Source: an uncultured Eubacteriales bacterium
GTDB lineage: Bacteria > Bacillota > Clostridia > Oscillospirales > Oscillospiraceae
Length of the DNA: 24,237 nucleotides
Direction: 5' to 3'
NCBI GenBank assembly: GCA_958427375.1
Contig: CAUABY010000004.1
Span: forward strand, 1 to 24,237
A program made the translations under genes and the position numbers. Numbering within the stretch: the stretch's first letter is position 1; each line of letters opens with the position of its first letter. Positions 13,648 to 22,549 of this stretch are shown here, piece after piece. The notes under the pieces were generated by a model, which was not told the origin of the DNA, did no database searches, and saw only the letters and a list, made by a program, of their open reading frames with translations.

Positions 13648-15546
13648 TCAGCCCCAGGTGTTGCCGAAGGGGTTGTCCGGGAAGATGGCGCCGCCGCCGT
13701 TTGAGCCGGTGCCCGTGCCGCTGCCGGAGTTCGCGCCGTAATCGGATATGACGGTGCAGCCGGTGAGGGTGGCTTTGATGAGATTCACCTGCGCCTCGCT
13801 GAGCATGGTGCCGCTGATATTGAGCGTTTTGAGATTGCTCAGCCCCAGGAAAGGGTACTCTGAGCTAATCATGTTGTACGACACGTCCAGCGACTCAAGA
13901 TTATACATCGTGGAGATGGGCGTAATGTCTGTGATGGAGTTTTGCGAGAGGTTGAGATTTTTTATCAGCAGGCGGTTCGCCGCGTCCTGGAAATAGTAGA
14001 GATTTGAGATGTTATTGCGCGAGAGATTGAGCGTCTCCGGGTTCTTAAACTTGCCGATGTTGCTCAAATCGCTGATATTCAGCCCGCTCAGGTCGATATT
14101 CAGCGCGTCGCTCGCTATGGAGAAGCCGTCGATATCGACCATGTATGTCAGCTCTGAATGCGTCACCTGACAGGAGCCGAGACTGATTTTAAGTGCCTCA
14201 ACCGTCTCTCCGCTGAGATTGGGGTTGTTCTCAATATTCAGCTCGCGCAGTCCCGTGAGCTCGCCGAGGCCAATCAGCGCCTCGTCCGTGAGGCAGCAGT
14301 TTGCAAGGCCGAGCGTTTTAAGGCTCTTGAGCTTTTTCAGCCCGGAAAAATTGTTTATATTGTTGTCCGACACGTGCAGCTCCGTCAGCCCCGTCACTGC
14401 ACCGAGCGGTACGGTGGTGTTGAAAACGTTGCCGGAGGCGTTGAGAAAGCGCAGGGACGTAATGCCCATCAGCGGGCGCAGATCCTGTACGGAGTTGCTC
14501 GCAATGTTCAGCCACTGGAGGTTTGGCAAATCCATCAGCGGCGAGAGGTCGGAAATCTGGTTGCCGCTCAAATCAAGCTTGGTGAGATTTTTGCAGTTGG
14601 CAAGGGCGGAGATATTCTGCAGCCCCATGCCGCTTAGGTTGAGCTCGGTTATATCGGCGCTGAAGGTCACGCCGCCAAAGCTTATGTCCTGCGTTTCCTC
14701 CTCGGTCGTCTCGCTGTGGATGGCACAGTTCGGCAGGGAGTCCGCCAACGCTTTGAGCTGACTCTCGCTCAGGCTGATGCCTTTGATGCTGAGCGTCGTG
14801 AGATTCGTGAGTGCCGCGAGCGGCGAGAGGTCGCCGACGGGGTTGTTGTCAAGGTAGAGTGTGCGCAGATTGGTGAGCTGGGCGAGGGCGGACACGTCCG
14901 ACACCTGATTGTCGCTGAGATTCAGCGTGGTGAGCCCTCCGAGCTGGTTCAGGCGCGAGATATCGGAAATCTGGTTGCCGACAAGTGAGAGGTTATCCAG
15001 CGCGTAAAGCTGCAAAATCTCCTCAATAACGCTGTTGCCAAGCCCCATTTTGTCCAGCACAAGCCCGGTGGTGTCGCTTTTGTACTGCTTGCCCGCGACT
15101 GTCACCATGTTTGAGTGGCGCACAAGGTCAAGCCGCCCCTCAAGCTCGGATATCCACGCAGCCACGCGCGCGTCCGAGGTGTCCATCTTGCGCAGGGTCT
15201 CCAGTGCCTTTTCATAGTTGCCCTGCGACTCATAGCACTGGGCAATCATGGATAAGCACTCGTCCGTCTTTTCAATCGCGGCGGCCTTGCGCAGGATGCT
15301 CAGCGCGTTATCGAAGTCGTTTGCGTAATAGCACGTGCGCGCAAGTTCCATATAATTATTGAAAGATTTCGTGTCCGAAACGTTTCTCAGCACCGCCGCG
15401 AGCAATATGATAAACGCCGCGGCAAGTGCTGTGAATATTATGTACAGCAGCCGCTTTTTCTTTGTCTGCCGCTCCATCACAGCCACATACTCAGGGTCTT
15501 GCCGCCCTGTGCTGCCGCCGTAACGGGGGCTTCTTGATTCTCTCAT
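13648..15546 (-). CDS. Membrane-anchored TPR and leucine-rich-repeat protein
   Basis: This is a 632-residue protein with a short basic cytoplasmic tail (QTKKKR) and one membrane span at about 33-53 (LLYIIFTALAAAFIILLAA). TPR-like helices follow (about 62-130: YMELARTCYYANDFDNALSILRKA, with NYEKALETLRKM). Then comes a long run of SDS22/internalin-type leucine-rich repeats to about residue 600, with units such as LTTLNLSDNQVSDVSAL and LTKLDLSGNQISDLSPL. The repeat array is broken near 270-285 and 450-470 by inserts of related sequence (LKALADSLPNCAIHSE; LKISLGSCQVTHSE; LIKATLTGCTVISD), which suggests duplicated blocks. A Gly/Ser/Asn tail ends it. It is probably an outside-facing binding scaffold. 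GGAG overlapping the previous stop lies 7 nt from the ATG at 15546, favouring it over 15561. Confidence 0.85.
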   Translation of the reverse strand: MRESRSPRYGGSTGRQDPEYVAVMERQTKKKRLLYIIFTALAAAFIILLAAVLRNVSDTKSFNNYMELARTCYYANDFDNALSILRKAAAIEKTDECLSMIAQCYESQGNYEKALETLRKMDTSDARVAAWISELEGRLDLVRHSNMVTVAGKQYKSDTTGLVLDKMGLGNSVIEEILQLYALDNLSLVGNQISDISRLNQLGGLTTLNLSDNQVSDVSALAQLTNLRTLYLDNNPVGDLSPLAALTNLTTLSIKGISLSESQLKALADSLPNCAIHSETTEEETQDISFGGVTFSADITELNLSGMGLQNISALANCKNLTKLDLSGNQISDLSPLMDLPNLQWLNIASNSVQDLRPLMGITSLRFLNASGNVFNTTVPLGAVTGLTELHVSDNNINNFSGLKKLKSLKTLGLANCCLTDEALIGLGELTGLRELNIENNPNLSGETVEALKISLGSCQVTHSELTYMVDIDGFSIASDALNIDLSGLNISDLSNIGKFKNPETLNLSRNNISNLYYFQDAANRLLIKNLNLSQNSITDITPISTMYNLESLDVSYNMISSEYPFLGLSNLKTLNISGTMLSEAQVNLIKATLTGCTVISDYGANSGSGTGTGSNGGGAIFPDNPFGNTWG

Positions 15547-15550
15547 AGCT

Positions 15551-16348
15551 TTACTCCGCATTTATTTGAGCCGCAGGCTCATCCTCCGCCGCCCTGTCCG
15601 CGCCGTCAGCGGCGGCGCTGCTGACAGGTTCTGCCGGGGCAGTGCCGTTCTCTGTCAGCGTATTTCCCGCGCTGTCAGTGTTCTCGCCCGTCTGGGCGGA
15701 CGGCTCAGGCACTTTTTCCTTTATCAGCGGCTTGGGGTCTTTTATTTTGGGAAGCTGCATCTCCTCAATGTTAAGACGCTTTCTCATGGCGAGCAACGTT
15801 AAAAAGAGCGCGAGGAGCACGCACAGCACCGATATCTCCTGCATGCCGGATGCGAAGCTGACGGGCACGGCGCTGTTTTTGAGCGCGGCCACATCCGCCA
15901 CGCACAGCTTATACAGGAACACCAGCGCGATAAGCGGCAGAACAAACCACTTTGTCCGCACGAGGCCGAAGGCCGTGGCCGTGTACAGCACCGTGATGAC
16001 AAGACAGGCGAGGATGGCCGCGAGGGTATACACCAAGCTGCTGAAGCCGAGCGCGCGAACAATGAAAAAGACCGCGCCCAGAATCACCGGCACCGAGCTG
16101 AGCCAGAACGCGCGCCTGCCCAAAAGCAGCAGCAGCGCAATAAACAGCAGTGCGCACAGCACCGGCAGGGCAATCTGCATGACGGCAAAAGTCTTGTCCG
16201 CCCACAGCCCCCAGCAGCCCACCAGACGAAACACCGCCGAGAGCGCCATGAATATGACAGCAGCATGGATTAGTCCACTGTCCTTGTCAATGAAGAATTT
16301 CACTCTCTGCCCGCTCTTTGCGGTTTTCTCTTTTGCAGTCTCTTTCAT
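15551..16348 (-). CDS. Multi-pass membrane protein of unknown function
   Basis: The protein has 265 residues. After a charged N-terminus (about 25 residues) there are about six hydrophobic segments between residues 27 and 190, including IHAAVIFMALSAVFRLVG, IALPVLCALLFIALLLLLG, LVYTLAAILACLVITVLYT and ISVLCVLLALFLTLLA. The C-terminal 75 residues form a hydrophilic Pro/Glu/Ala-rich tail, probably cytoplasmic and disordered. No family was recognised with confidence. GGAGGG lies 7 nt before the ATG. It sits 31 bp after the aminopeptidase gene, and its stop is 4 nt before the LRR start, so it is translationally coupled to the LRR protein; a joint membrane function is inferred. Confidence 0.75.
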   Translation of the reverse strand: MKETAKEKTAKSGQRVKFFIDKDSGLIHAAVIFMALSAVFRLVGCWGLWADKTFAVMQIALPVLCALLFIALLLLLGRRAFWLSSVPVILGAVFFIVRALGFSSLVYTLAAILACLVITVLYTATAFGLVRTKWFVLPLIALVFLYKLCVADVAALKNSAVPVSFASGMQEISVLCVLLALFLTLLAMRKRLNIEEMQLPKIKDPKPLIKEKVPEPSAQTGENTDSAGNTLTENGTAPAEPVSSAAADGADRAAEDEPAAQINAE

Positions 16349-16379
16349 TGCATCGCCCTCCGCTGGCAGTCAGCCGCGC

Positions 16380-17618
16380 TCAATCCCGCGCCCAAGTGCC
16401 GTTGACGAAAATCGGCACCATGCGCCCATCCTCGGTAAGGCCGGTTATGGACAAATCCGGTGCGCCTATCATAAAGTCCTCGTGTATCATAGACTCGTTC
16501 ACGCCGATGGCGCGCGCCTCTTCCGGGCTGTACTTGTCAAAGTCCTCAAGGCAGCTTGAATAGCCCTCGCCGAGGGCGAGATGGCAGGAGGCGTTCTCGT
16601 CAAAGAGCGTGCTGTAGAAGAGCAGGCCGCACTCGCGGATTGGGCTTTCGTATGGCACAAGCGCGCACTCGCCGAGCATGGCCGCGCCCTCGTCCATAGA
16701 TACCATCAGTTTCAGCGCCTCTTCGTTTTTCTCCGCGTGAACCTCCGTAACGCGCCCATTTTCAAAGCGGACGGAGAAGTTTTCAATCAGCACTCCGCGG
16801 TAGGAAAGCGGCCTTGTCGACACGGCAAGTCCCTCCACGTCGCCCTTCATGGGTGTGGTAAAAACCTCTTCCGAGGGGATGTTAGCGTTATAGAACACGT
16901 CGGAATCCGGCGCGGGCAGTGCGTCCGCCCCGCCCATAAAGCGCATCTTGTCAATGAGGCCGACATTGAAATCAGTGCCGGTCAGCTCACTCTTATAGTA
17001 AAGTCTGCGGAGCTTGAGGGAATTGAGCCAGTCACAGCGCGCCTTAAGATTGGCGTTGTGTCCGCGCCAGGCTTCCATGGGGTCGCCGTCTGCGCGGGAG
17101 CAGGACAAAATAGCCTCCCAAAGCTTCTCAACCGCCGCCGCATCGTCCATGCCGGGAAAGACCTTGCGTGCCCACTTCACGCCGGGCACTGCGGCCACAC
17201 ACCACTGATACTTGTTCTCCATCGCGTCGCGGTAGGGCTTGGTGATTTTGAACCGCGCCTGCTGTGCCTTTGCCCACTTGTCCTGATCAACGCCCGCGAG
17301 CCCGTCCGGGTCGTCAGAATCAAGGTAGATGTTCGCGGGCAGGCGCTCCGTGCGCGTTTTAAGGCGCTGCTCCTCCCACGGCTCAACGCGGGAGAGCACA
17401 TCCGCGCTCTGGTACTTGATGTCAAGCTTTGTCAGCGCCATTGCGCGCCACTCAAGCTCAACCTTGGCCGCGCCCGCCTTGTAGCACTCTTCAACCAGCA
17501 GCTCAATGAAATCCGTCTGCTCAGGCTCTGTGCGAATCACAACCTCCTGCCCCGGCTTAACATTTACACCCATGCGGGCGATGAGACGCGCATACGCGCG
17601 AAGCTTCTCTATATCCAT
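16380..17618 (-). CDS. M29-family metallo-aminopeptidase (AmpS/PepS type)
   Basis: This cytoplasmic aminopeptidase uses two metal ions to remove N-terminal residues from peptides. The 412 residues match the M29 family length (about 410). The metal-site residues fall almost exactly where Thermus aminopeptidase T has them: Glu251 in IPSEEVFTTP, Glu317 in LGECALVP, His346 in SCHLALG, Tyr353 in GYSSC, and His379 and Asp381 in IHEDFMIG. The N-terminus MDIEKLRAYARLIARMGVNVK is typical of the family. AGGAGG lies 5 nt before the ATG. It is the first gene of an operon with a membrane protein and the LRR protein and has an extended -10 promoter. The link between the three genes is not understood. Confidence 0.92.
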   Translation of the reverse strand: MDIEKLRAYARLIARMGVNVKPGQEVVIRTEPEQTDFIELLVEECYKAGAAKVELEWRAMALTKLDIKYQSADVLSRVEPWEEQRLKTRTERLPANIYLDSDDPDGLAGVDQDKWAKAQQARFKITKPYRDAMENKYQWCVAAVPGVKWARKVFPGMDDAAAVEKLWEAILSCSRADGDPMEAWRGHNANLKARCDWLNSLKLRRLYYKSELTGTDFNVGLIDKMRFMGGADALPAPDSDVFYNANIPSEEVFTTPMKGDVEGLAVSTRPLSYRGVLIENFSVRFENGRVTEVHAEKNEEALKLMVSMDEGAAMLGECALVPYESPIRECGLLFYSTLFDENASCHLALGEGYSSCLEDFDKYSPEEARAIGVNESMIHEDFMIGAPDLSITGLTEDGRMVPIFVNGTWARD

Positions 17619-17664
17619 AACTGCCTCCTGATAAAAGCATATAATCAGCCTATTTTATTTATTT

Positions 17665-17693
17665 ATTATAGCACAGCGCCCACGCCTCCGCAA
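17665..17693 (-). promoter_or_regulatory. Promoter of the aminopeptidase operon
   Basis: On the - strand TTGCGG (17688-17693), 17 nt and TATAAT (17665-17670), with TGC directly before it (extended -10), lie 47 nt before the aminopeptidase start. It is back to back with the acyltransferase promoter. Confidence 0.7.
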
Positions 17694-17744
17694 GTACGTA
17701 CTGTATTTTCCAGCCAAACGCGGCTTTGCGAAGCGTGTCGGCGC

Positions 17745-17773
17745 TTGACGGAAACTTTGCCGACAGTTATAAT
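17745..17773 (+). promoter_or_regulatory. Strong promoter of the acyltransferase cluster
   Basis: TTGACG (17745-17750), 17 nt and TATAAT (17768-17773) are near consensus for sigma-A. They lie 33 nt before the GTG start of the first acyltransferase gene and probably drive all three. Confidence 0.85.
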
Positions 17774-17806
17774 ATATTAGTTATTTTTTGTTTTGGAGGG
17801 ACGGCA

Positions 17807-18886
17807 GTGGAGTTCACAAGAAAAGATACAAAAATACTCAAGGGCGTTGCCATCTGCCTCATGCTCTATCACCATCTCTTTGCCTTTCCTGAGCGCGTGA
17901 TGGCGGGCAATTTCGTCTCGCTGTACTATTTTGGCGATACCAACCTCTCCGTGTGTCTGGGTGCTTTCGGGCGCATCTGCGTGCCGATGTTCACTTTCCT
18001 GAGCGGCTATGGCTGCTATATGGCCGCAATGCGTACGGATGACATGGCCGGGCTCGTGCGGCGCAGGCTTTGGGGGCATTATAAGACCTTTTGGATGGTG
18101 TTTTTCGTCTGCCTGCCGGGGCTAATTTACACGCACCGCAATATGCGCTCCGCTTTATTATATGAGCTGGTCTATCACTCCCTCGGCCTGCACACAAGCT
18201 TCAATGACGAGTGGTGGTTCGTGCTGCCCTTTGCGCTGCTGCTCGTGCTCTTCCCGGCCATAAAGCGCTTCCTTGAGCGGCCGCGCGCCTCGCTCTACAC
18301 CGACCTTTTCCTGCTCGTCGTGCTCAACACCGTCATCGTCTATGTCATTCCCGCCGCCGTTGAGGCGCCGGTATTTTCCGACGCGGCGCAGACCACTTTC
18401 TGGAAGCACACTGAGGAGCTTTTAGAAATTCTCCCGGCCTATATCACAGGCTGCATCTTCGCCCGCTATGACATTCTCTCCAGAGTAAAAGCGCGCTTCG
18501 GCGGGCGGCTTTCGTGCTGCCTCGCGGCGCTGGCGGCGATGATTGCGGTGTTCTTCATCCGCTCGGTCAACCGCGATTACTATGACTTTATAAACGCGGC
18601 GGTCTTTATCCTCGCGCTGACTGTGCTCTTGCCGCTGAAGAGCGCGCTGTGGCTGGGCAGGGCCTTTGAAAAGCTGGGCGAGGAGTCCGCGCTGATGTGG
18701 CTTATACATACCTTTTTCTGCTACTACTGGTTCCAGCGTTTGGTGTACGCGCCGCGCTGTTCCCCACTCATTTTCATATGGCTCACCCTGCTCAGTTACG
18801 GTGCGGCCAAGCTCATACGGCTTCTCTACAAGGCGATAGGCCGGCTCTTTACCCGTACCGCGGTAAAGAGCGGCGCGGCGGATTAA
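17807..18886 (+). CDS. Acyltransferase-3-like membrane protein, first of three paralogues
   Basis: This is a predicted polytopic membrane O-acyltransferase of the OafA/acyltransferase-3 type, 359 residues with about 9-10 membrane spans. Such enzymes transfer acetyl or other acyl groups to surface sugars or lipids. Helix 1 carries the family His pair in LMLYHHLFAF; GYGCYMAA, DEWWFVLPFALLL and GEESALMWLIHTFF follow the family pattern. The GTG at 17807 is chosen because GGAGGG lies 6 nt before it and VEFTRKDTKILKG lines up with the exact N-termini of the two paralogues. An upstream ATG at 17726 lies before the promoter and is rejected. The substrate is unknown. Confidence 0.83.
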   Translation: MEFTRKDTKILKGVAICLMLYHHLFAFPERVMAGNFVSLYYFGDTNLSVCLGAFGRICVPMFTFLSGYGCYMAAMRTDDMAGLVRRRLWGHYKTFWMVFFVCLPGLIYTHRNMRSALLYELVYHSLGLHTSFNDEWWFVLPFALLLVLFPAIKRFLERPRASLYTDLFLLVVLNTVIVYVIPAAVEAPVFSDAAQTTFWKHTEELLEILPAYITGCIFARYDILSRVKARFGGRLSCCLAALAAMIAVFFIRSVNRDYYDFINAAVFILALTVLLPLKSALWLGRAFEKLGEESALMWLIHTFFCYYWFQRLVYAPRCSPLIFIWLTLLSYGAAKLIRLLYKAIGRLFTRTAVKSGAAD

Positions 18887-18898
18887 GGGGGTGCTGGC

Positions 18899-19972
18899 AT
18901 GGAATTTACCAGACGTGATACGAAAATAATGAAGGGCGCCGCCATCCTTTTGATGATCTGCCACCACACCTTCACCTTCGCCGACAGGCTGAATGGCGTT
19001 AGCTACGTCTCGCTCTTCTCGCTCTTCGGCTACCCGTTCGCGGCGTATTTCGGGCATTTCTGCCGCGTGTGCCTGTACATATTCACCCTGCTCGGCGGCT
19101 ATGGCGCGTACATCTCCGCCAAAAAGACGGACGACCTCTCCGCTATGACGCAAAAGCACCTTGTAAACCTTTACACATCCTACTGGAAGATTTTCGTCAT
19201 CTGTGTCCCGCTCTATTTCCTCGCCGGTCTCGGCCCCAAGGAACACCCGGTGCAGGACATTGTCTACAGTTTCCTGGGCATGCGCTTCAGCTTTTGTCAG
19301 GAGTGGTGGTTTGTCCTGCCTTTCGCCTTGCTCACGATTACTTTCCCGTTCATTCAGCGCTTTGCTGACAGGAAGAACGCCTCACCATTTGCCGACTGCG
19401 TTATTATCCTGCTCATAAACGCTTTCATCTTCTATATTCTTCCGCATATTATGGCGCTGCCCCTCTTCGCCCCACTCTCTCAGACCATGCTCTGGGCGCT
19501 GACCAAGGCCACGCTCGGCGTTCTGCCGTCGTATATGCTGGGCTGTGTGTTCGCAAAGTACGGCATACTCTCCGCCGTGAAAGAACGCTTCGGCGGGCGG
19601 CCGCTGTACTGCGCCGCCGCTGTTGTAGTGCTCGGCGCGGCGGTGTACATGCACACTTTCAATTGGGAGTGCTATGATTTTATCAATGCCGCGCTCGTCG
19701 TGCTCTGCGCGCTTATACTTTTGCAGCTTAAGTGGATGCGCCTGCCCGCGCTCGTGCTGGAAAAGCTCGGCGAGGAGTCAACCTCGATGTGGCTTTTGCA
19801 CACAGTTCTGGCTTATCATCTGGCGCAGAAGCTTGTGTTTCTGCCTAAGTACTCGCCGCTTATCTTTGTCTGGCTTGTCGCGCTGTGCTATGCCTGCGCA
19901 AAGCTGATACGGCTGTTCTACACAGTGCTCGGCGCGCTCTTTGCAAAGCTCCGCCGCACGGCAAGGGTGTAA
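18899..19972 (+). CDS. Acyltransferase-3-like membrane protein, second of three paralogues
   Basis: The 357 residues line up with the neighbours from the first residue: MEFTRRDTKIMKGAAIL, His pair in MICHHTFTF, LLGGYGAYISA, QEWWFVLPFALLTI and GEESTSMWLLHTVL. About 9-10 membrane spans are visible. It starts 12 nt after the stop of the first paralogue with a GGGGG-type ribosome binding site. It is clearly a product of tandem duplication; divergence in the middle segments suggests different acceptors or acyl donors. The exact substrate cannot be read from the sequence. Confidence 0.83.
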   Translation: MEFTRRDTKIMKGAAILLMICHHTFTFADRLNGVSYVSLFSLFGYPFAAYFGHFCRVCLYIFTLLGGYGAYISAKKTDDLSAMTQKHLVNLYTSYWKIFVICVPLYFLAGLGPKEHPVQDIVYSFLGMRFSFCQEWWFVLPFALLTITFPFIQRFADRKNASPFADCVIILLINAFIFYILPHIMALPLFAPLSQTMLWALTKATLGVLPSYMLGCVFAKYGILSAVKERFGGRPLYCAAAVVVLGAAVYMHTFNWECYDFINAALVVLCALILLQLKWMRLPALVLEKLGEESTSMWLLHTVLAYHLAQKLVFLPKYSPLIFVWLVALCYACAKLIRLFYTVLGALFAKLRRTARV

Positions 19973-19975
19973 TAT

Positions 19976-21058
19976 ATGGAATTTACAAAACGCGACACGA
20001 AAATACTAAAGGGCTTTGCCATCTGCCTGATGCTCTGCCACCACCTTTTCACCTTCCCGGAGAAGCTTGTGGGCGTGGGCTTCGTCTCCCTGCCTTTTAT
20101 CGAGGGCATGAGCTTTGCCGCGCGCGCCGGGGAGTTCGGTAAAATCTGCGTGGCGCTCTTCACCCTGCTCGGCGGCTATGGCGCGTATGTCTCTGCCGCT
20201 CGCTCGGATAAGTCCGACGCACAGTTGATTTCGCGGCACTTGCTCAGCCTCTACAGCACGTTCTGGAAGGTGTTCATAATCGCCGTGCCCGTGTCGCTGC
20301 TGCTCGGTCAGCCGCACGGCAGCCCCTTTCTTGAGGATTTAATCTATTCCTTCCTCGGCCTGCGCTTCAGCTATTGCGATGAGTGGTGGTTCATCACGCC
20401 CTTCGCTTTTCTTACGATTCTCTCCCCGCTTATCCGCCGCTTTGCGGACAGGCGCGGCGGTTCATTTCTCTCAAGCCTGCTGTGGCTCGCCTGCTTCAGC
20501 GCCTTTATCTATTACCTGCTGCCCGCCATAATGCGCACGCCGCTTTTAAATGACTTCTCGCAGACTTTCTTCTGGTTAGAGAGCCACACTGTTATGACGC
20601 TTGTCCCAGCCTATGCGATGGGCTGTCTGCTGGCAAAGTACGACCTGCTTGGCCGCTTCAAGGCGCTGTGCATGGGCGCGCGCAAGGCGCCGCTGATTCT
20701 CGGCGCGCTCGCCGGTCTGGCCGTGCTCTTCTATATGCACATCTACACATGGCAGCTATATGATTTCATAAACGCGGCGCTTTTCATCTGCTGTGTCCTC
20801 GTCCTGCTCTCAACCCGCCTCGGCCGCGTTATAGCGCCACTTTTTGAAAGGTTAGGTGAGGAGTCTACCTTCATGTGGCTCACGCACACGCTTTTATGCT
20901 ACCATTGGTGCCAAAAGCTTGTGTACGCGCCGAAGCTCGCCCCGCTCATTTTCGTCTGGCTCGTTATCCTCAGCTATGCCTCTGCCAGATTAATCCGCCT
21001 TTTCTACTCCCTGCTCTCCTTGGCTTATGCAAAGCTCACCGCGCACCGCGCGGCCTGA
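19976..21058 (+). CDS. Acyltransferase-3-like membrane protein, third of three paralogues
   Basis: The 360 residues begin MEFTKRDTKILKGFAICLML, closest at the N-terminus to the first copy, with the His pair in LCHHLFTF, LLGGYGAYVSAA, DEWWFITPFAFLTI and GEESTFMWLTHTLL. It starts only 3 nt after the stop of the second copy, using AAGGGTG inside that gene, so the two are translationally coupled. A strong terminator follows. Membrane topology appears the same in all three. A gene order of three full-length, intact copies indicates selection for retaining all of them. Confidence 0.83.
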   Translation: MEFTKRDTKILKGFAICLMLCHHLFTFPEKLVGVGFVSLPFIEGMSFAARAGEFGKICVALFTLLGGYGAYVSAARSDKSDAQLISRHLLSLYSTFWKVFIIAVPVSLLLGQPHGSPFLEDLIYSFLGLRFSYCDEWWFITPFAFLTILSPLIRRFADRRGGSFLSSLLWLACFSAFIYYLLPAIMRTPLLNDFSQTFFWLESHTVMTLVPAYAMGCLLAKYDLLGRFKALCMGARKAPLILGALAGLAVLFYMHIYTWQLYDFINAALFICCVLVLLSTRLGRVIAPLFERLGEESTFMWLTHTLLCYHWCQKLVYAPKLAPLIFVWLVILSYASARLIRLFYSLLSLAYAKLTAHRAA

Positions 21059-21086
21059 GCCGCGCACACTTATACACTTATATAGC

Positions 21087-21124
21087 AAAAACACCGCGGA
21101 CATTCTCATGTCTGCGGTGTTTTT
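21087..21124. terminator. Bidirectional terminator between converging genes
   Basis: A 17-bp stem with one G-T wobble (AAAAACACCGC and GCGGTGTTTTT at the base, loop TCTC) has T-runs on both strands. It ends the acyltransferase cluster and, from the other side, the aminotransferase gene. Confidence 0.92.
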
Positions 21125-21179
21125 GTGCCATTGCGCACGCGGTGATGCGGAGTGCGGCGGCTTATATGGTTTTTTCTTT

Positions 21180-22331
21180 TCAGAATGTGAGCTTCTCCAT
21201 GCGGTCAAAAGCTTCTTTGAGCTTGTCAATGCCCACGGTGCATGCAATGCGGAAGTGACCCTTGCCTGTCACACCGAAAGCGTCACCCGGAGTTACCAGC
21301 ACATGCGCGCGCTCCAAAAGCGCGTCACAGAATTCCGGCGCGCTCAACCCCGTTTTCTCCACGCCGGGGAAGAGATAGAAGGTGCCCTTTGGCCGCACAA
21401 GGCTGAGATAGGGTATTTTCTCAATCCTGTCGGCGGAGTAGAAGATTCTGTCGCGGTAGGCGTTTACATAGGTCTCGCGTATTCTTGCCCGGTTCTTGAG
21501 CGCCTCAATCGCCGCGCGCTGGGAGATGGACGGCGCGGTGTAGATGTACGCGCCCGCAAGCTTGACCACAACGCTCAGCAGCTCCGGCTCGGCTATCAAC
21601 ACACCCACGCGCCAGCCGGTCATCAGGTAGTTTTTGGAGAAGCTGTTGAGCGTGATGGTGCGCTCGGCCATGCCGGGCAGTGTGCGCATGGGCACATAGC
21701 TGCCCTCAAAGAGATAGGTGGTGTAGATTTCATCCGCCGCGACAAGCAAATCATACTCCTTTGCCACGTCCGCTATCAGGTTAAGCGCCGCCTTGTCATA
21801 GGCCATGCCGGAAGGGTTGGTGGGGTTATTGAAGATGATGGCCTTGGTTTTAGGCGTGATTGCGGCGCGCAGACGCGCCGCGTCAATTGCGTAATTCTCC
21901 TCGGCATAGGTCGGCACCTCAACGCACACGCCGCCCGCAAGCTCCACCTGCTTTCTGTACATGGAGAAGTAGGGAGCGAACACTATTACCTCGTCGCCGG
22001 GGTCGAGTATTGCCATCATGCTCAAAGCCATTCCCATGCAGCTCGACGCGGTGACGATTACATGGTCCCTGTCCAGCTTCTGGCCGAAGTCCTCTTCCCA
22101 TGCCTTGCAGCATGCCGCAATCAGCTCCGCGTCGCCGCGGGGCGCGCCGTAATGGGTGTAGCCCGCGCGCGCGTCACGAAAGGCCGCGGCAATAATGTCC
22201 TCATCGGTGGTAAAGTCCGTGTCGCCGATGCTCAAATCTATAATATCGCTGTATTTTTCCAGCGCAGCCGTGTTGAGCGTCAGCCCTGTGCCGCCGTCGT
22301 TCTGAAAGCGTTTGGCAATGTAGTTTTTCAT
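21180..22331 (-). CDS. PLP-dependent class I aminotransferase
   Basis: This cytoplasmic fold-type I aminotransferase moves an amino group between an amino acid and a 2-oxo acid. The 383 residues include Tyr61 in GYTHYGAPRG, FNNPTNPSG (Asn169), AADEIY (Asp200, Tyr203), the PLP lysine Lys233 in NSFSKNYLMTGWRVG, and an Arg in GHFRIACTVG for the substrate carboxylate. The pattern suits the aspartate/aromatic aminotransferase group; the exact substrate is unknown. AAAGGAG lies 8 nt before the ATG at 22331, preferred over a start ten codons upstream. It could supply aryl pyruvates to IorAB, encoded 8 kb away, but the genes are not in one operon. Confidence 0.88.
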   Translation of the reverse strand: MKNYIAKRFQNDGGTGLTLNTAALEKYSDIIDLSIGDTDFTTDEDIIAAAFRDARAGYTHYGAPRGDAELIAACCKAWEEDFGQKLDRDHVIVTASSCMGMALSMMAILDPGDEVIVFAPYFSMYRKQVELAGGVCVEVPTYAEENYAIDAARLRAAITPKTKAIIFNNPTNPSGMAYDKAALNLIADVAKEYDLLVAADEIYTTYLFEGSYVPMRTLPGMAERTITLNSFSKNYLMTGWRVGVLIAEPELLSVVVKLAGAYIYTAPSISQRAAIEALKNRARIRETYVNAYRDRIFYSADRIEKIPYLSLVRPKGTFYLFPGVEKTGLSAPEFCDALLERAHVLVTPGDAFGVTGKGHFRIACTVGIDKLKEAFDRMEKLTF

Positions 22332-22420
22332 ATGCTTGTCTCCTTTGCTTGTCTGTCTCACGCAGTGGGATGCCGTGTCGTCAGAGGTGTTTTATCTCAT
22401 TGATTTAAATCGGCGTGTAC

Positions 22421-22449
22421 AGTATAAACCCCAATCCGCGCTCTTGCAA
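22421..22449 (-). promoter_or_regulatory. Promoter of the aminotransferase gene
   Basis: On the - strand TTGCAA (22444-22449), 17 nt and TATACT (22421-22426) lie about 90 nt before the start. This leaves a leader of about 80 nt in which no riboswitch was recognised. Confidence 0.65.
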
Positions 22450-22549
22450 GGCTTAAGCCGTATTTTCTGCATCTTTGGTTTTGACTTATTCCCTGATAAA
22501 AACTCTGTCCGCCGCTGAAGCTCCATTTTCCTCCGCCGTGCCGGGTCTC

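Noticed and set aside
18422..19246. 274-codon - strand frame across two acyltransferase genes
   Set aside because: It is antisense to two strongly supported membrane-protein genes and has a low-complexity charged composition typical of a mirror frame.
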